Positions 1 to 5,909 of a stretch of 7,441 nt of DNA are shown piece by piece. The DNA lies in contig SLAE01000072.1 in the NCBI GenBank assembly GCA_007127015.1, positions 1 to 7,441 on the forward strand, written 5' to 3'. Made by a program: the position numbers and the translations under genes. Under the pieces are notes generated by a model. The model saw only the letters and a list, made by a program, of their open reading frames with translations, was not told the origin of the DNA and ran no database searches. Position 1 is the first letter of the stretch. Every line of letters starts with the position of its first letter. This DNA is from Desulfonatronospira sp. (lineage in GTDB: Bacteria; Desulfobacterota; Desulfovibrionia; Desulfovibrionales; Desulfonatronovibrionaceae).

Positions 1-26
1 TAGTTATCGAAGTTGCTGATGTTTGA
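1..26 (+). other. Possible 3' end of an upstream gene
   Basis: One frame reads V-I-E-V-A-D-V and then stops with TGA at 24-26. It could be the last codons of the gene before mrpC, which in Mrp operons is often mrpB or another small membrane subunit. Seven residues are too few to identify it, and they are not strongly hydrophobic. The same frame stays open after the TGA to 275 and begins with a Pro/Glu-rich stretch, so the true end of the upstream gene is uncertain. Low confidence. Confidence 0.25.
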
Positions 27-101
27 ATCCGTAATACATATCCAGCCACACGAGAACCGGTGCTTGATTTGGAAAAGCCACAGCCGGAACAGAATGCTGA
101 A

Positions 102-108
102 GGGGAGG
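102..108 (+). promoter_or_regulatory. Ribosome binding site deciding the mrpC start
   Basis: GGGGAGG lies 3 bases before the ATG at 112 (GGAG core 4 bases away). It favours this start over the in-frame ATG at 94 and the TTG at 13, neither of which has a comparable purine tract in front. The spacing is somewhat short. Confidence 0.55.
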
Positions 109-111
109 AAG

Positions 112-423
112 ATGCAGGTTTTTCATATTTATGCACTGACAGCGGTACTGATATTCAGCATGGGAGTTTTGGGACTGGTCGCTCATGCCCACCTGCTGCG
201 CAAAATTGTCGCTTTAAATGTCATGGCCGGAGGCACTTTTCTGTTTTTTATCAGTATTGCCAACCTGAACCCTGAGGCTGTCGATCCTGTACCTCAAGCC
301 ATGGTCTTGACAGGCATTGTTGTGGCTATAAGCGCTACTGCCTTTGCTCTTTGCCTGGTCCGGCTCATTTATGAAAAAACAGGAACCGCGGAGCTTGACG
401 ACGCTGGAAACTGTGAGGAATGA
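112..423 (+). CDS. mrpC: Na+/H+ antiporter subunit MrpC (NuoK-like)
   Basis: Small membrane subunit of a Mrp/Mnh multisubunit cation/proton antiporter, homologous to NuoK of complex I. With the ATG at 112 it is 103 residues, close to the usual size of about 110. Three hydrophobic segments are visible at about residues 4-25, 29-50 and 62-86. The loop before the third carries D-P-V-P-Q-A (58-63) leading into VLTGIVVAISATA, the hallmark of the MrpC/NuoK family. The C-terminus (from about 88) is polar and acidic. The ORF stays open in frame back to base 4, but the residues before 112 (rich in H, K, R) do not look like MrpC, and the GGGGAGG at 102-108 supports 112. The stop overlaps the next start in an ATGA (420-423). 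In the complex this subunit is expected to sit between antiporter-like subunits and help form the ion path. The family call is firm; the transported ion is inferred. Confidence 0.9.
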   Translation: MQVFHIYALTAVLIFSMGVLGLVAHAHLLRKIVALNVMAGGTFLFFISIANLNPEAVDPVPQAMVLTGIVVAISATAFALCLVRLIYEKTGTAELDDAGNCEE

Positions 424-1886
424 TCGTGGAATCAGGGATGATTCTTTTGCCTTTTGCGGGAGCCGTAGCCTGCTTTCTTGTCTCAGGCAGAACAAGGATT
501 CTTGCAGCCCTGACAGCGTCGCTTTTCACCTCTGCCGCTGCAGCTGCAACGGTTCTTCAGGTCTTTACTCATGAAGAAATGCGGATTCCTCTCGGCGGCT
601 GGCCTCAGCCTCTGGGCATCCAGCTTCATATTGACGGTCTGAGTGTGGTTTTTTTGCTTATGAGCGCTGTTGTGGGGCTTATGGTCAGCATATACAGCTC
701 AGTTTTCTTTGCCCGTCAGACTGAAGAACGCCACTTCTGGCCTTTGTGGCTTTTATTATGGGCCGGCCTGAACAGCCTGTTCATGGTTTCAGATATCTTC
801 AACGCCTACGTGGTCCTAGAACTTGTCACCATTTGCGCTGCCGCGCTTGCTGTTCTTTCAGGAAAGGTCGAATCTCTTAAAGCCGGCCTGCGCTACTTCC
901 TGATAGCCATGGCCGGATCCCTTGCCTTCTTGCTTGGAGTCGGGTTTTTGTATGCAGAAACGGGAATGCTGGACATGTTCGCCCTGGGCGAAGAAGTAAC
1001 CGGCAGCCTTCCCCTGGCTGTGTCCTTCGGTTTGATGACCGCCGGTCTGGCCATGAAAACCGCCCTGCTGCCCTTCCATTTCTGGCTCCCACCGGCTCAC
1101 GGAGAGGCCCTGGCTCCTGTCAGCGCGGTTCTTTCCGCACTGGTGATTAAAGCTTCCTTCTACCTGCTGCTCAGGCTCTGGGCGGGAGTTTTCGAGCCAG
1201 CGATATCTGTTTACGCAGCTCAGACCATTGGATTTCTTGGTATGGCCGCGGTGCTCTGGGGCTCATATCAGGCCGTGATCCAGAGCAGGTTGAAGCTGGT
1301 TATTGCCTACTCCAGTGTAGGTCAGATCGGGTATCTTTTCCTTCTTTTTCCTCTGGTTTTTGCCGTTCAGGAAACCACCTGGGCCGCTCAGGCCTGGACA
1401 GGTGGAGTGTACCATGCTGTTTCTCATGCTCTGGCCAAAGCGGCAATGTTTATGGCCGCCGGAAACCTGATAATAGCCACCGGAAATGACCGTATAGATT
1501 ACATGCGCAATGTTGTCGGCAGTCTGCCTTTGACCACCATGTCTCTGGGCCTGGCAGGCATCAGTCTTATGGGCCTGCCGCCAAGCGGAGGTTTTGTGGC
1601 CAAATGGATGCTCATGAAGGCCGTTTTCGCCAGCGGACAATGGTGGTGGGTCATTGCTCTGGTTTTTGGAGGGTTGCTTACCGCCGCTTATGTCTTTCGC
1701 ATCCTGGGCCATGCTTTTGAGTCGGGCGACAGGAGAAAACCCATGCGACCGGTTCCTTTGATTCTGGAAACAGTGCCTCTGATCCTGGCCCTGGGCTCAA
1801 TACTTATAGGCTTCCGGGCTGAAGAGGTCATCTTTTTGCTGGAAGAGCGAATGCTTTGGGAAATCCCCGGAGGCAACAGCCCATGA
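420..1886 (+). CDS. mrpD: Antiporter-like subunit MrpD (NuoM/NuoN family), first copy
   Basis: Polytopic inner-membrane protein of 488 residues in the proton-conducting antiporter-like family (Proton_antipo_M type), the expected length for MrpD. The family's buried charges are all present: Glu134 in VVLELVT (TM5), Lys213 in AMKTALLPFHFWLPPAH (TM7), Lys244 in SALVIKASF (TM8), His332/His336 and Lys340 in the YHAVSHALAKAAMF helix, and Lys395 in GGFVAKW (TM12). These residues line the ion path across the membrane, so this copy looks fully competent. Two starts are possible. ATG at 420 overlaps the mrpC stop as ATGA, but GAGG (415-418) is only one base before it. GTG at 426 has that GAGGA at a normal 6-base spacing and would remove two residues. 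I kept 420 because the other junctions of the operon use ATGA. It ends in an ATGA with the next gene (1883-1886). It is the closest of the three copies to MrpD/NuoN, which is why it gets the symbol; the symbol is less certain than the family. Confidence 0.88.
   Translation: MIVESGMILLPFAGAVACFLVSGRTRILAALTASLFTSAAAAATVLQVFTHEEMRIPLGGWPQPLGIQLHIDGLSVVFLLMSAVVGLMVSIYSSVFFARQTEERHFWPLWLLLWAGLNSLFMVSDIFNAYVVLELVTICAAALAVLSGKVESLKAGLRYFLIAMAGSLAFLLGVGFLYAETGMLDMFALGEEVTGSLPLAVSFGLMTAGLAMKTALLPFHFWLPPAHGEALAPVSAVLSALVIKASFYLLLRLWAGVFEPAISVYAAQTIGFLGMAAVLWGSYQAVIQSRLKLVIAYSSVGQIGYLFLLFPLVFAVQETTWAAQAWTGGVYHAVSHALAKAAMFMAAGNLIIATGNDRIDYMRNVVGSLPLTTMSLGLAGISLMGLPPSGGFVAKWMLMKAVFASGQWWWVIALVFGGLLTAAYVFRILGHAFESGDRRKPMRPVPLILETVPLILALGSILIGFRAEEVIFLLEERMLWEIPGGNSP
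1869..1873 (+). promoter_or_regulatory. Ribosome binding site of the second antiporter-like gene
   Basis: GGAGG inside the end of the preceding gene, 9 bases before the ATG at 1883. It decides the start against an in-frame ATG at 1856, which would add nine polar residues and has no purine tract. Confidence 0.7.
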
Positions 1887-3382
1887 ACCTGAATTTCTGG
1901 CTGCCTGTCCTGGTCCTTTGCAGCTCTCTTGCCACCGGGCTGATCATCTTCTTTCTAAAGGAGAAGCAAAGCGCTCTTCGTACCTCTCTTAACCTGATCG
2001 GAGCCTCCTTCAAGGTGGTTGCTGTCCACTATATGGCCTACAGGCTTCTGGTGCTGGGCGAGATCCATGAAGCCAGCTTCAGCATGGGACTTGGTTTTGA
2101 TTTTCTCTTAAGAGTGGATTTTCTGTCTCTCATGTTTCTGGCTCTGTCCAGCAATCTCTGGCTGGTAACCACTCTGTACGCGGTAGGATATCTGGAGGGC
2201 TCAGCCAATCGCAGCCGCTTTTTCGGCTTTTTCAGTCTATGTGTCGCCGCCAGCACAGGCATTGCTCTGGCAGGCAATCTGATCACATTTTTTATCTTTT
2301 ATGAATTTCTGACTTTGACCACCTATCCACTGGTGATCCACAGGGAATCCACAGCAGCTCTTGAGGCCGGTCGAAACTATCTATGGTACACCATATCAGG
2401 CGGCTCCGTTCTTTTTGTGGGCATCGTCTGGCTGCATGTGTTAACAGGCCCGTTCAATTTTACTGATACCGGAGTATTGGAAGCCCTCGGCTCTGACAGA
2501 CATTTAACATTGATCTTCATTTTTGCTTTGCTCATCATGGGCCTGGGAGTCAAGGCCGCTTTGGTTCCACTGCATGGCTGGCTTCCTGTGGCAATGATCG
2601 CTCCTGCTCCGGTCTCGGCTCTTCTTCATGCTGTCGCGGTTGTCAAGGCAGGCGCCTTCGGCATCGTCCGGGTGGTCTTTGACGTTTACGGGCAGCATTT
2701 TGCCGGTTATCTTGGCCTGCTGGAGCCGCTTGCTCTGGTTGCCACAATCACCATTATCTTTGGATCAGTCAGGGCACTGATGCAGACCGACCTGAAAAAA
2801 CGCCTGGCCTATTCCACGGTCAGTCAGGTATCCTACATCACTCTTGGAGCAGCACTGCTTGCCCCTTTTTCCACGGTTGCCGCCATTGTCCATCTGGCTC
2901 ACCAGGGCATCATGAAAATCACTCTTTTTTTCTGTGCCGGAAACATTGCTGAAACCCTGGGGCTGCACAAGATCCGGGAGCTGGATGGTGTTGGAAGGCG
3001 CATGCCTCTCACCTCTGTCATGTTCACAGTCGCGGCTTTCGGTATGATCGGCGTCCCGCCTGTGGCAGGTTTTATCAGCAAATGGTATCTCGGTCTCGGG
3101 GGGCTTGAAGCCGGGCAGAACTGGGTCATCGGTGTGCTCATGCTCAGCAGCCTGTTAAATGCCGCATACTTTTTACCGATAGTTCATTCTTTATGGTTTA
3201 AAAAACCGGAAATACCCTGGAAGGAATTACGCAAGAGCCGTCTGGAAGCCCCCTGGACACTTCTATTGCCCGCACTGGTCACTGCAGTCATGTCTGTACT
3301 GGCCTGCCTCTGGGCGGACTGGATCTGGAGCCCGCTTGGGGTGGCCAGACAAATTGCCGCCGGAATGGGGGTGTATCCATGA
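1883..3382 (+). CDS. Antiporter-like subunit (NuoL/NuoM/MrpD family), second copy
   Basis: A second, clearly diverged member of the antiporter-like family, 499 residues from the ATG at 1883. About 14 hydrophobic segments span residues 5-480. The buried charges expected for ion translocation are complete: Glu141 in FFIFYEFLTLTTYPL (TM5), Lys224 in GLGVKAALVPLHGWLP (TM7), His249 and Lys255 in SALLHAVAVVKAG (TM8), His337/His340/Lys345 in HLAHQGIMKITLFF, and Lys400 in GFISKWYLG (TM12). The HGWLP and SALLHA-VVKAG forms are closer to NuoL/NuoM and the N-terminal part of MrpA than to the preceding copy. It lacks the extra C-terminal domains of a full MrpA (MrpA runs to about 800 residues), so it is at most an MrpA-like core. 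The start overlaps the previous stop by ATGA (1883-1886) with a good GGAGG, and the stop overlaps the next start by ATGA (3379-3382). It should be one of three ion-pumping modules of the complex. Family membership is certain; orthology to a named subunit is not. Confidence 0.88.
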   Translation: MNLNFWLPVLVLCSSLATGLIIFFLKEKQSALRTSLNLIGASFKVVAVHYMAYRLLVLGEIHEASFSMGLGFDFLLRVDFLSLMFLALSSNLWLVTTLYAVGYLEGSANRSRFFGFFSLCVAASTGIALAGNLITFFIFYEFLTLTTYPLVIHRESTAALEAGRNYLWYTISGGSVLFVGIVWLHVLTGPFNFTDTGVLEALGSDRHLTLIFIFALLIMGLGVKAALVPLHGWLPVAMIAPAPVSALLHAVAVVKAGAFGIVRVVFDVYGQHFAGYLGLLEPLALVATITIIFGSVRALMQTDLKKRLAYSTVSQVSYITLGAALLAPFSTVAAIVHLAHQGIMKITLFFCAGNIAETLGLHKIRELDGVGRRMPLTSVMFTVAAFGMIGVPPVAGFISKWYLGLGGLEAGQNWVIGVLMLSSLLNAAYFLPIVHSLWFKKPEIPWKELRKSRLEAPWTLLLPALVTAVMSVLACLWADWIWSPLGVARQIAAGMGVYP

Positions 3383-5115
3383 CCTGGCTCTTTGTTGTCT
3401 TTTTTCCCCTGATTCTTGCTGCTGTCGTGCCGGTTTTGAAAAAAAGGAATTTCTCAGGCTCCCTTGCCGGGGCCTTGGGGCCTCTGCCAGCTCTGGTGCT
3501 TGTTTTGTCCGGAGCGGAACCAGGGACATATCACCTGGAAAGTTTTTTGCTGGGATTGCATCTGGGATTTGAAGAGTATGGACGACTATTTCTGCTGCTC
3601 ACCGCCCTGGTCTGGACCTGTGCCGGAATTTACGGCGTGTGGTACAGATCAGCAGACTATAACCCGAATAATTTCACCATTTTCTTTCTGACATGCATGT
3701 GCGGCAATCTCGGGCTTGCAATTGCACAGGACGCGGTCAGCTTCTATGCTTTTTTCGCGCTTATGACTTTTTCCGGATATCTACTGGTGGTGCACCACAG
3801 CACCCCGAAGGCCTGGAAGGCTGGAAAGATCTATCTGATCATGGCCGTACTGGGTGAAGGCGCGGTGGTTGCCGGCATGATGATAGGAGTACACACGGCA
3901 CAGAGCACAGTATTCTCTGAAATAGCTCCTGTCACAGCCACGCTGTCCTGGCATCATCCTCTCTTCTGGTTTTTATTAATAGGTTTCGGCATAAAAGCCG
4001 GAGTACTGGGGCTTCATTTCTGGCTGCCCCTGGCCCATCCGGCCGCTCCCGTCCCTGCCAGCGCAGTGCTTAGCGGAGCCATGATCAAAGCAGGTCTTCT
4101 GGGTCTGATGCATTTTTTTCCTCTGGGGCTTGTTTCCTTTTCCTTCTGGGGAAGTGTATTCATAGGTCTTGGGCTGGGCGGCGCCTTTTTTGGAGTTCTG
4201 GCCGGACTGCTGGAAAAAGAGCCCAAGACTATTCTTGCCTATTCCAGCATAAGCCAGATAGGACTTATGCTTTTTTTATGCGGAATAGGAATTATTGAAG
4301 CACAACTCTGGATAATCGGCTTGCCTGTTTTGTTCTTGTTCATTATTCATCACGGATTGGCAAAGGCGGTTCTTTTTCTGGGAGTGGACGCGGCCGGATA
4401 CGTTAAAAAAAGCCGCGGATCATTTTATCTTTTGCTTGCGGGACTGGTTCTGCCGGCCATAACCCTGGCCGGAGCGCCGTTTACTTCGGGATCGTGGATC
4501 AAATATCTGCTCAAGGATATGGTTGAACTGAGCCCGGGGGCTTTATGGATCAATATTTTGCTTTCCCTGTCCTCCCTTGGCACCGCCATGCTCATGGCCC
4601 ATTTTTTAAGCCGAATGCATATGAAAATTGCAGATAAATCTCTTTATCGACCCGGACTGCTTTTTTTCTGGCTGGGTATGGCGGCTGCAGGAGTGAGTCT
4701 GCCGTTGATCTTGGGTCTTTTCTATCTTGATGTCCCCGCCATAGCCTGGATTGAACCCCTTATCATCTGGAGCAGCCTGTGGCCGGTTGTTTTTGGCGCG
4801 TTTGTCTATTTTTTCTTCATTCTGAAAAAACCGTTACTTGGCAGACAGGCAGCTGAAAACTGGCCTGACACGGTCACTCAGATGGAAAAAGCCTGGCAGA
4901 AATTTTATCCCAGGTGGGAAAAAAGCAATCTATGTGATCCCAGTTGCGGCCAGATCAATTTTGTATATCTGGCGGACCGGCTGATTTTCGGACCGGCGGG
5001 ACTGAAAGTGACCTGTATGATTGAGACCTTGTTCAGACAATGGTTTGTTGCGGGTCTGGTATTTGTTATATTGATTCTTCTTTTTATCCTGATGGGCTCT
5101 TTAAGGTTATCATGA
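3379..5115 (+). CDS. Antiporter-like subunit (HyfB/NuoL-like), third copy, TM5 glutamate absent
   Basis: Third antiporter-like membrane subunit, 578 residues. GLHFWLPLAHPAAPVPASAVLSGAMIKAG (from residue 211) is the form typical of hydrogenase-4/formate hydrogenlyase subunit B and related NuoL-like proteins. Conserved lysines are kept: Lys206 (TM7), Lys237 (TM8), His324/His325 with Lys329 in IIHHGLAKAVLF, and Lys375 in SGSWIKYLLK (TM12). The TM5 glutamate is not: the FF-A-LMTFSGYLLV segment has Ala127 (codon GCG, 3757-3759) where HyfB-like proteins have W-E-LM. Glu160 in VLGEGAV falls in TM6 where the two sister subunits have Ser167 and Gly174. The C-terminus is about 95 residues longer than the sisters' last shared helices: a helical linker with Cys519-x3-Cys523, then a final hydrophobic helix at about 555-574. 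That arrangement recalls the lateral helix and last TM of NuoL, but the likeness is only topological. Both junctions are ATGA overlaps. It may act as a pump of altered mechanism or as a structural module. Confidence 0.87.
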   Translation: MTWLFVVFFPLILAAVVPVLKKRNFSGSLAGALGPLPALVLVLSGAEPGTYHLESFLLGLHLGFEEYGRLFLLLTALVWTCAGIYGVWYRSADYNPNNFTIFFLTCMCGNLGLAIAQDAVSFYAFFALMTFSGYLLVVHHSTPKAWKAGKIYLIMAVLGEGAVVAGMMIGVHTAQSTVFSEIAPVTATLSWHHPLFWFLLIGFGIKAGVLGLHFWLPLAHPAAPVPASAVLSGAMIKAGLLGLMHFFPLGLVSFSFWGSVFIGLGLGGAFFGVLAGLLEKEPKTILAYSSISQIGLMLFLCGIGIIEAQLWIIGLPVLFLFIIHHGLAKAVLFLGVDAAGYVKKSRGSFYLLLAGLVLPAITLAGAPFTSGSWIKYLLKDMVELSPGALWINILLSLSSLGTAMLMAHFLSRMHMKIADKSLYRPGLLFFWLGMAAAGVSLPLILGLFYLDVPAIAWIEPLIIWSSLWPVVFGAFVYFFFILKKPLLGRQAAENWPDTVTQMEKAWQKFYPRWEKSNLCDPSCGQINFVYLADRLIFGPAGLKVTCMIETLFRQWFVAGLVFVILILLFILMGSLRLS

Positions 5116-5663
5116 ACCGGGAAAAAAATAATCAGACATTCAGAAACAGCGCAGAACCAGGCAAACCCGGGACTCCCAGTGGGAAAGGGTGGCTGTGGCG
5201 CGGCATGTCAAGGTTTCCCGTCCGCTTGCTAATTTTTGCGATTCTTTGGTGGGGGCTGGCAGGAGGAAGCTTAAAGGACTGGCCGGCAGCCATATTTTTT
5301 TCCGGACTGGCAGCGCTCCTCAGTATTATCCTTGTTCCTTCCAAACAGTTGAGATTAAAAGCTCTTCTGGGATTTATGCCCTTTTTTTTCCGGCTGTCCT
5401 TAATGGGAGGTATTGACGTGACCACAAGAGCCATGAAACCGGACATGCCTTTAAAGACAGGAACAATCACCTATCCGGTAACCCTTAAACATCCTGCGGC
5501 CAGGGTGTTCTTTATCTGGGTGGTCAGCCTTCTACCCGGTACTGCCGCGGCTCAACTGATGAACCAGAGCCTTCGCCTGCATGTCCTGGATATGAACCAG
5601 TCTCATCACGAGAGGCTGCGCGAGCTTGAACAGCGTCTTGACGCCATCTTTCCCGAGGTATAA
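5112..5663 (+). CDS. mrpE: Na+/H+ antiporter subunit MrpE
   Basis: MrpE/MnhE subunit, 183 residues from the ATG at 5112, which overlaps the previous stop as ATGA (5112-5115); AAGG at 5103-5106 is a modest ribosome binding site 5 bases upstream. Residues 1-30 are polar and basic with little hydrophobicity. The MrpE domain proper starts at about residue 34. Two closely spaced hydrophobic hairpins (38-53 with 57-76, then 81-99) lead to the family's conserved cytoplasmic part: MKPDMPLKTG (about 108-117), the P-V-T-L-K stretch, the membrane-associated WVVSLLPGTAAAQL (136-149), and L-H-V-L-D before a charged helical tail (160-183). SLLPGT followed by LHVLD is diagnostic. MrpE is needed for full activity of Mrp antiporters and lies at the complex edge. 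It is the last gene of the operon; no mrpF or mrpG follows, since the next gene is on the opposite strand 22 bp away. A start at the ATG at 5205 (residue 32) would give a more typical length of about 152 and cannot be excluded. Confidence 0.9.
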   Translation: MNREKNNQTFRNSAEPGKPGTPSGKGWLWRGMSRFPVRLLIFAILWWGLAGGSLKDWPAAIFFSGLAALLSIILVPSKQLRLKALLGFMPFFFRLSLMGGIDVTTRAMKPDMPLKTGTITYPVTLKHPAARVFFIWVVSLLPGTAAAQLMNQSLRLHVLDMNQSHHERLRELEQRLDAIFPEV

Positions 5664-5681
5664 TATTTTAACACTAAGAGC

Positions 5682-5705
5682 AGGATTATCCCAGCCAGTA
5701 ATCCT
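5682..5705. terminator. Inverted repeat between convergent genes, weak terminator candidate
   Basis: AGGATTA (5682-5688) and TAATCCT (5699-5705) are perfect 7-bp arms around a 10-nt loop. They sit on the stop codon of the minus-strand gene and just downstream of mrpE. Neither side has a convincing T-run (CTTCTTC on the plus strand), so an intrinsic terminator is only a possibility. It is the only hairpin close to the 22-bp gap between the facing stops. Confidence 0.25.
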
Positions 5706-5892
5706 CTTCTTCGGAACCCGGCGCTGCTGATCTTCCTCGCTCTCTCTGCCTGGCAAGCTCCAGTGCAGTATTGGTTTTGTTGATAGCCTGCTGGATTTTT
5801 TCTCTTAACTCCTTATCATTGGTCTGCTGTTCTTTTAAAGCTTCATAAAGACTGTCCATAGCCTTCTGCAGATGGGTCTTTTCTCTTGGCAT
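5686..5892 (-). CDS. Small hypothetical protein, predicted coiled coil
   Basis: A protein of 68 residues from the ATG at 5892, which I do not recognise. Residues about 6-52 are rich in E, K, Q, L and A with leucine/isoleucine/alanine at near-heptad spacing (M-D-S-L-Y-E-A-L-K-E, then E-L-R-E-K-I-Q-Q-A-I), suggesting a single long helix or coiled coil. The C-terminus is flexible (RSAAPGS) and ends in the acidic-aromatic EEEDYWLG. No signal peptide, membrane segment or catalytic motif is visible. The start is chosen because AAGGA, ending at 5898, is about 5 bases before the ATG at 5892; the alternative ATG at 5898 (two residues longer) touches that purine run and would have no usable spacing. 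The macro-domain gene ends 17 bp upstream on the same strand, so the two are probably co-transcribed. Its convergent neighbour mrpE ends 22 bp away. Coding status rests on the ribosome binding site, the operon position and the sensible helical composition. Confidence 0.65.
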   Translation of the reverse strand: MPREKTHLQKAMDSLYEALKEQQTNDKELREKIQQAINKTNTALELARQRERGRSAAPGSEEEDYWLG

Positions 5893-5909
5893 ATTCATCC
5901 TTTTTTAGC

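Noticed and set aside
4..192. Minus-strand frame of 62 codons at the window start
   Set aside because: It overlaps mrpC and its ribosome binding site on the opposite strand and shows no family feature.
5633..5644. GCGTC-TT-GACGC palindrome near the end of mrpE as a terminator
   Set aside because: The two-base centre is too short for an RNA loop, no T-run follows, and it is explained by coding sequence.
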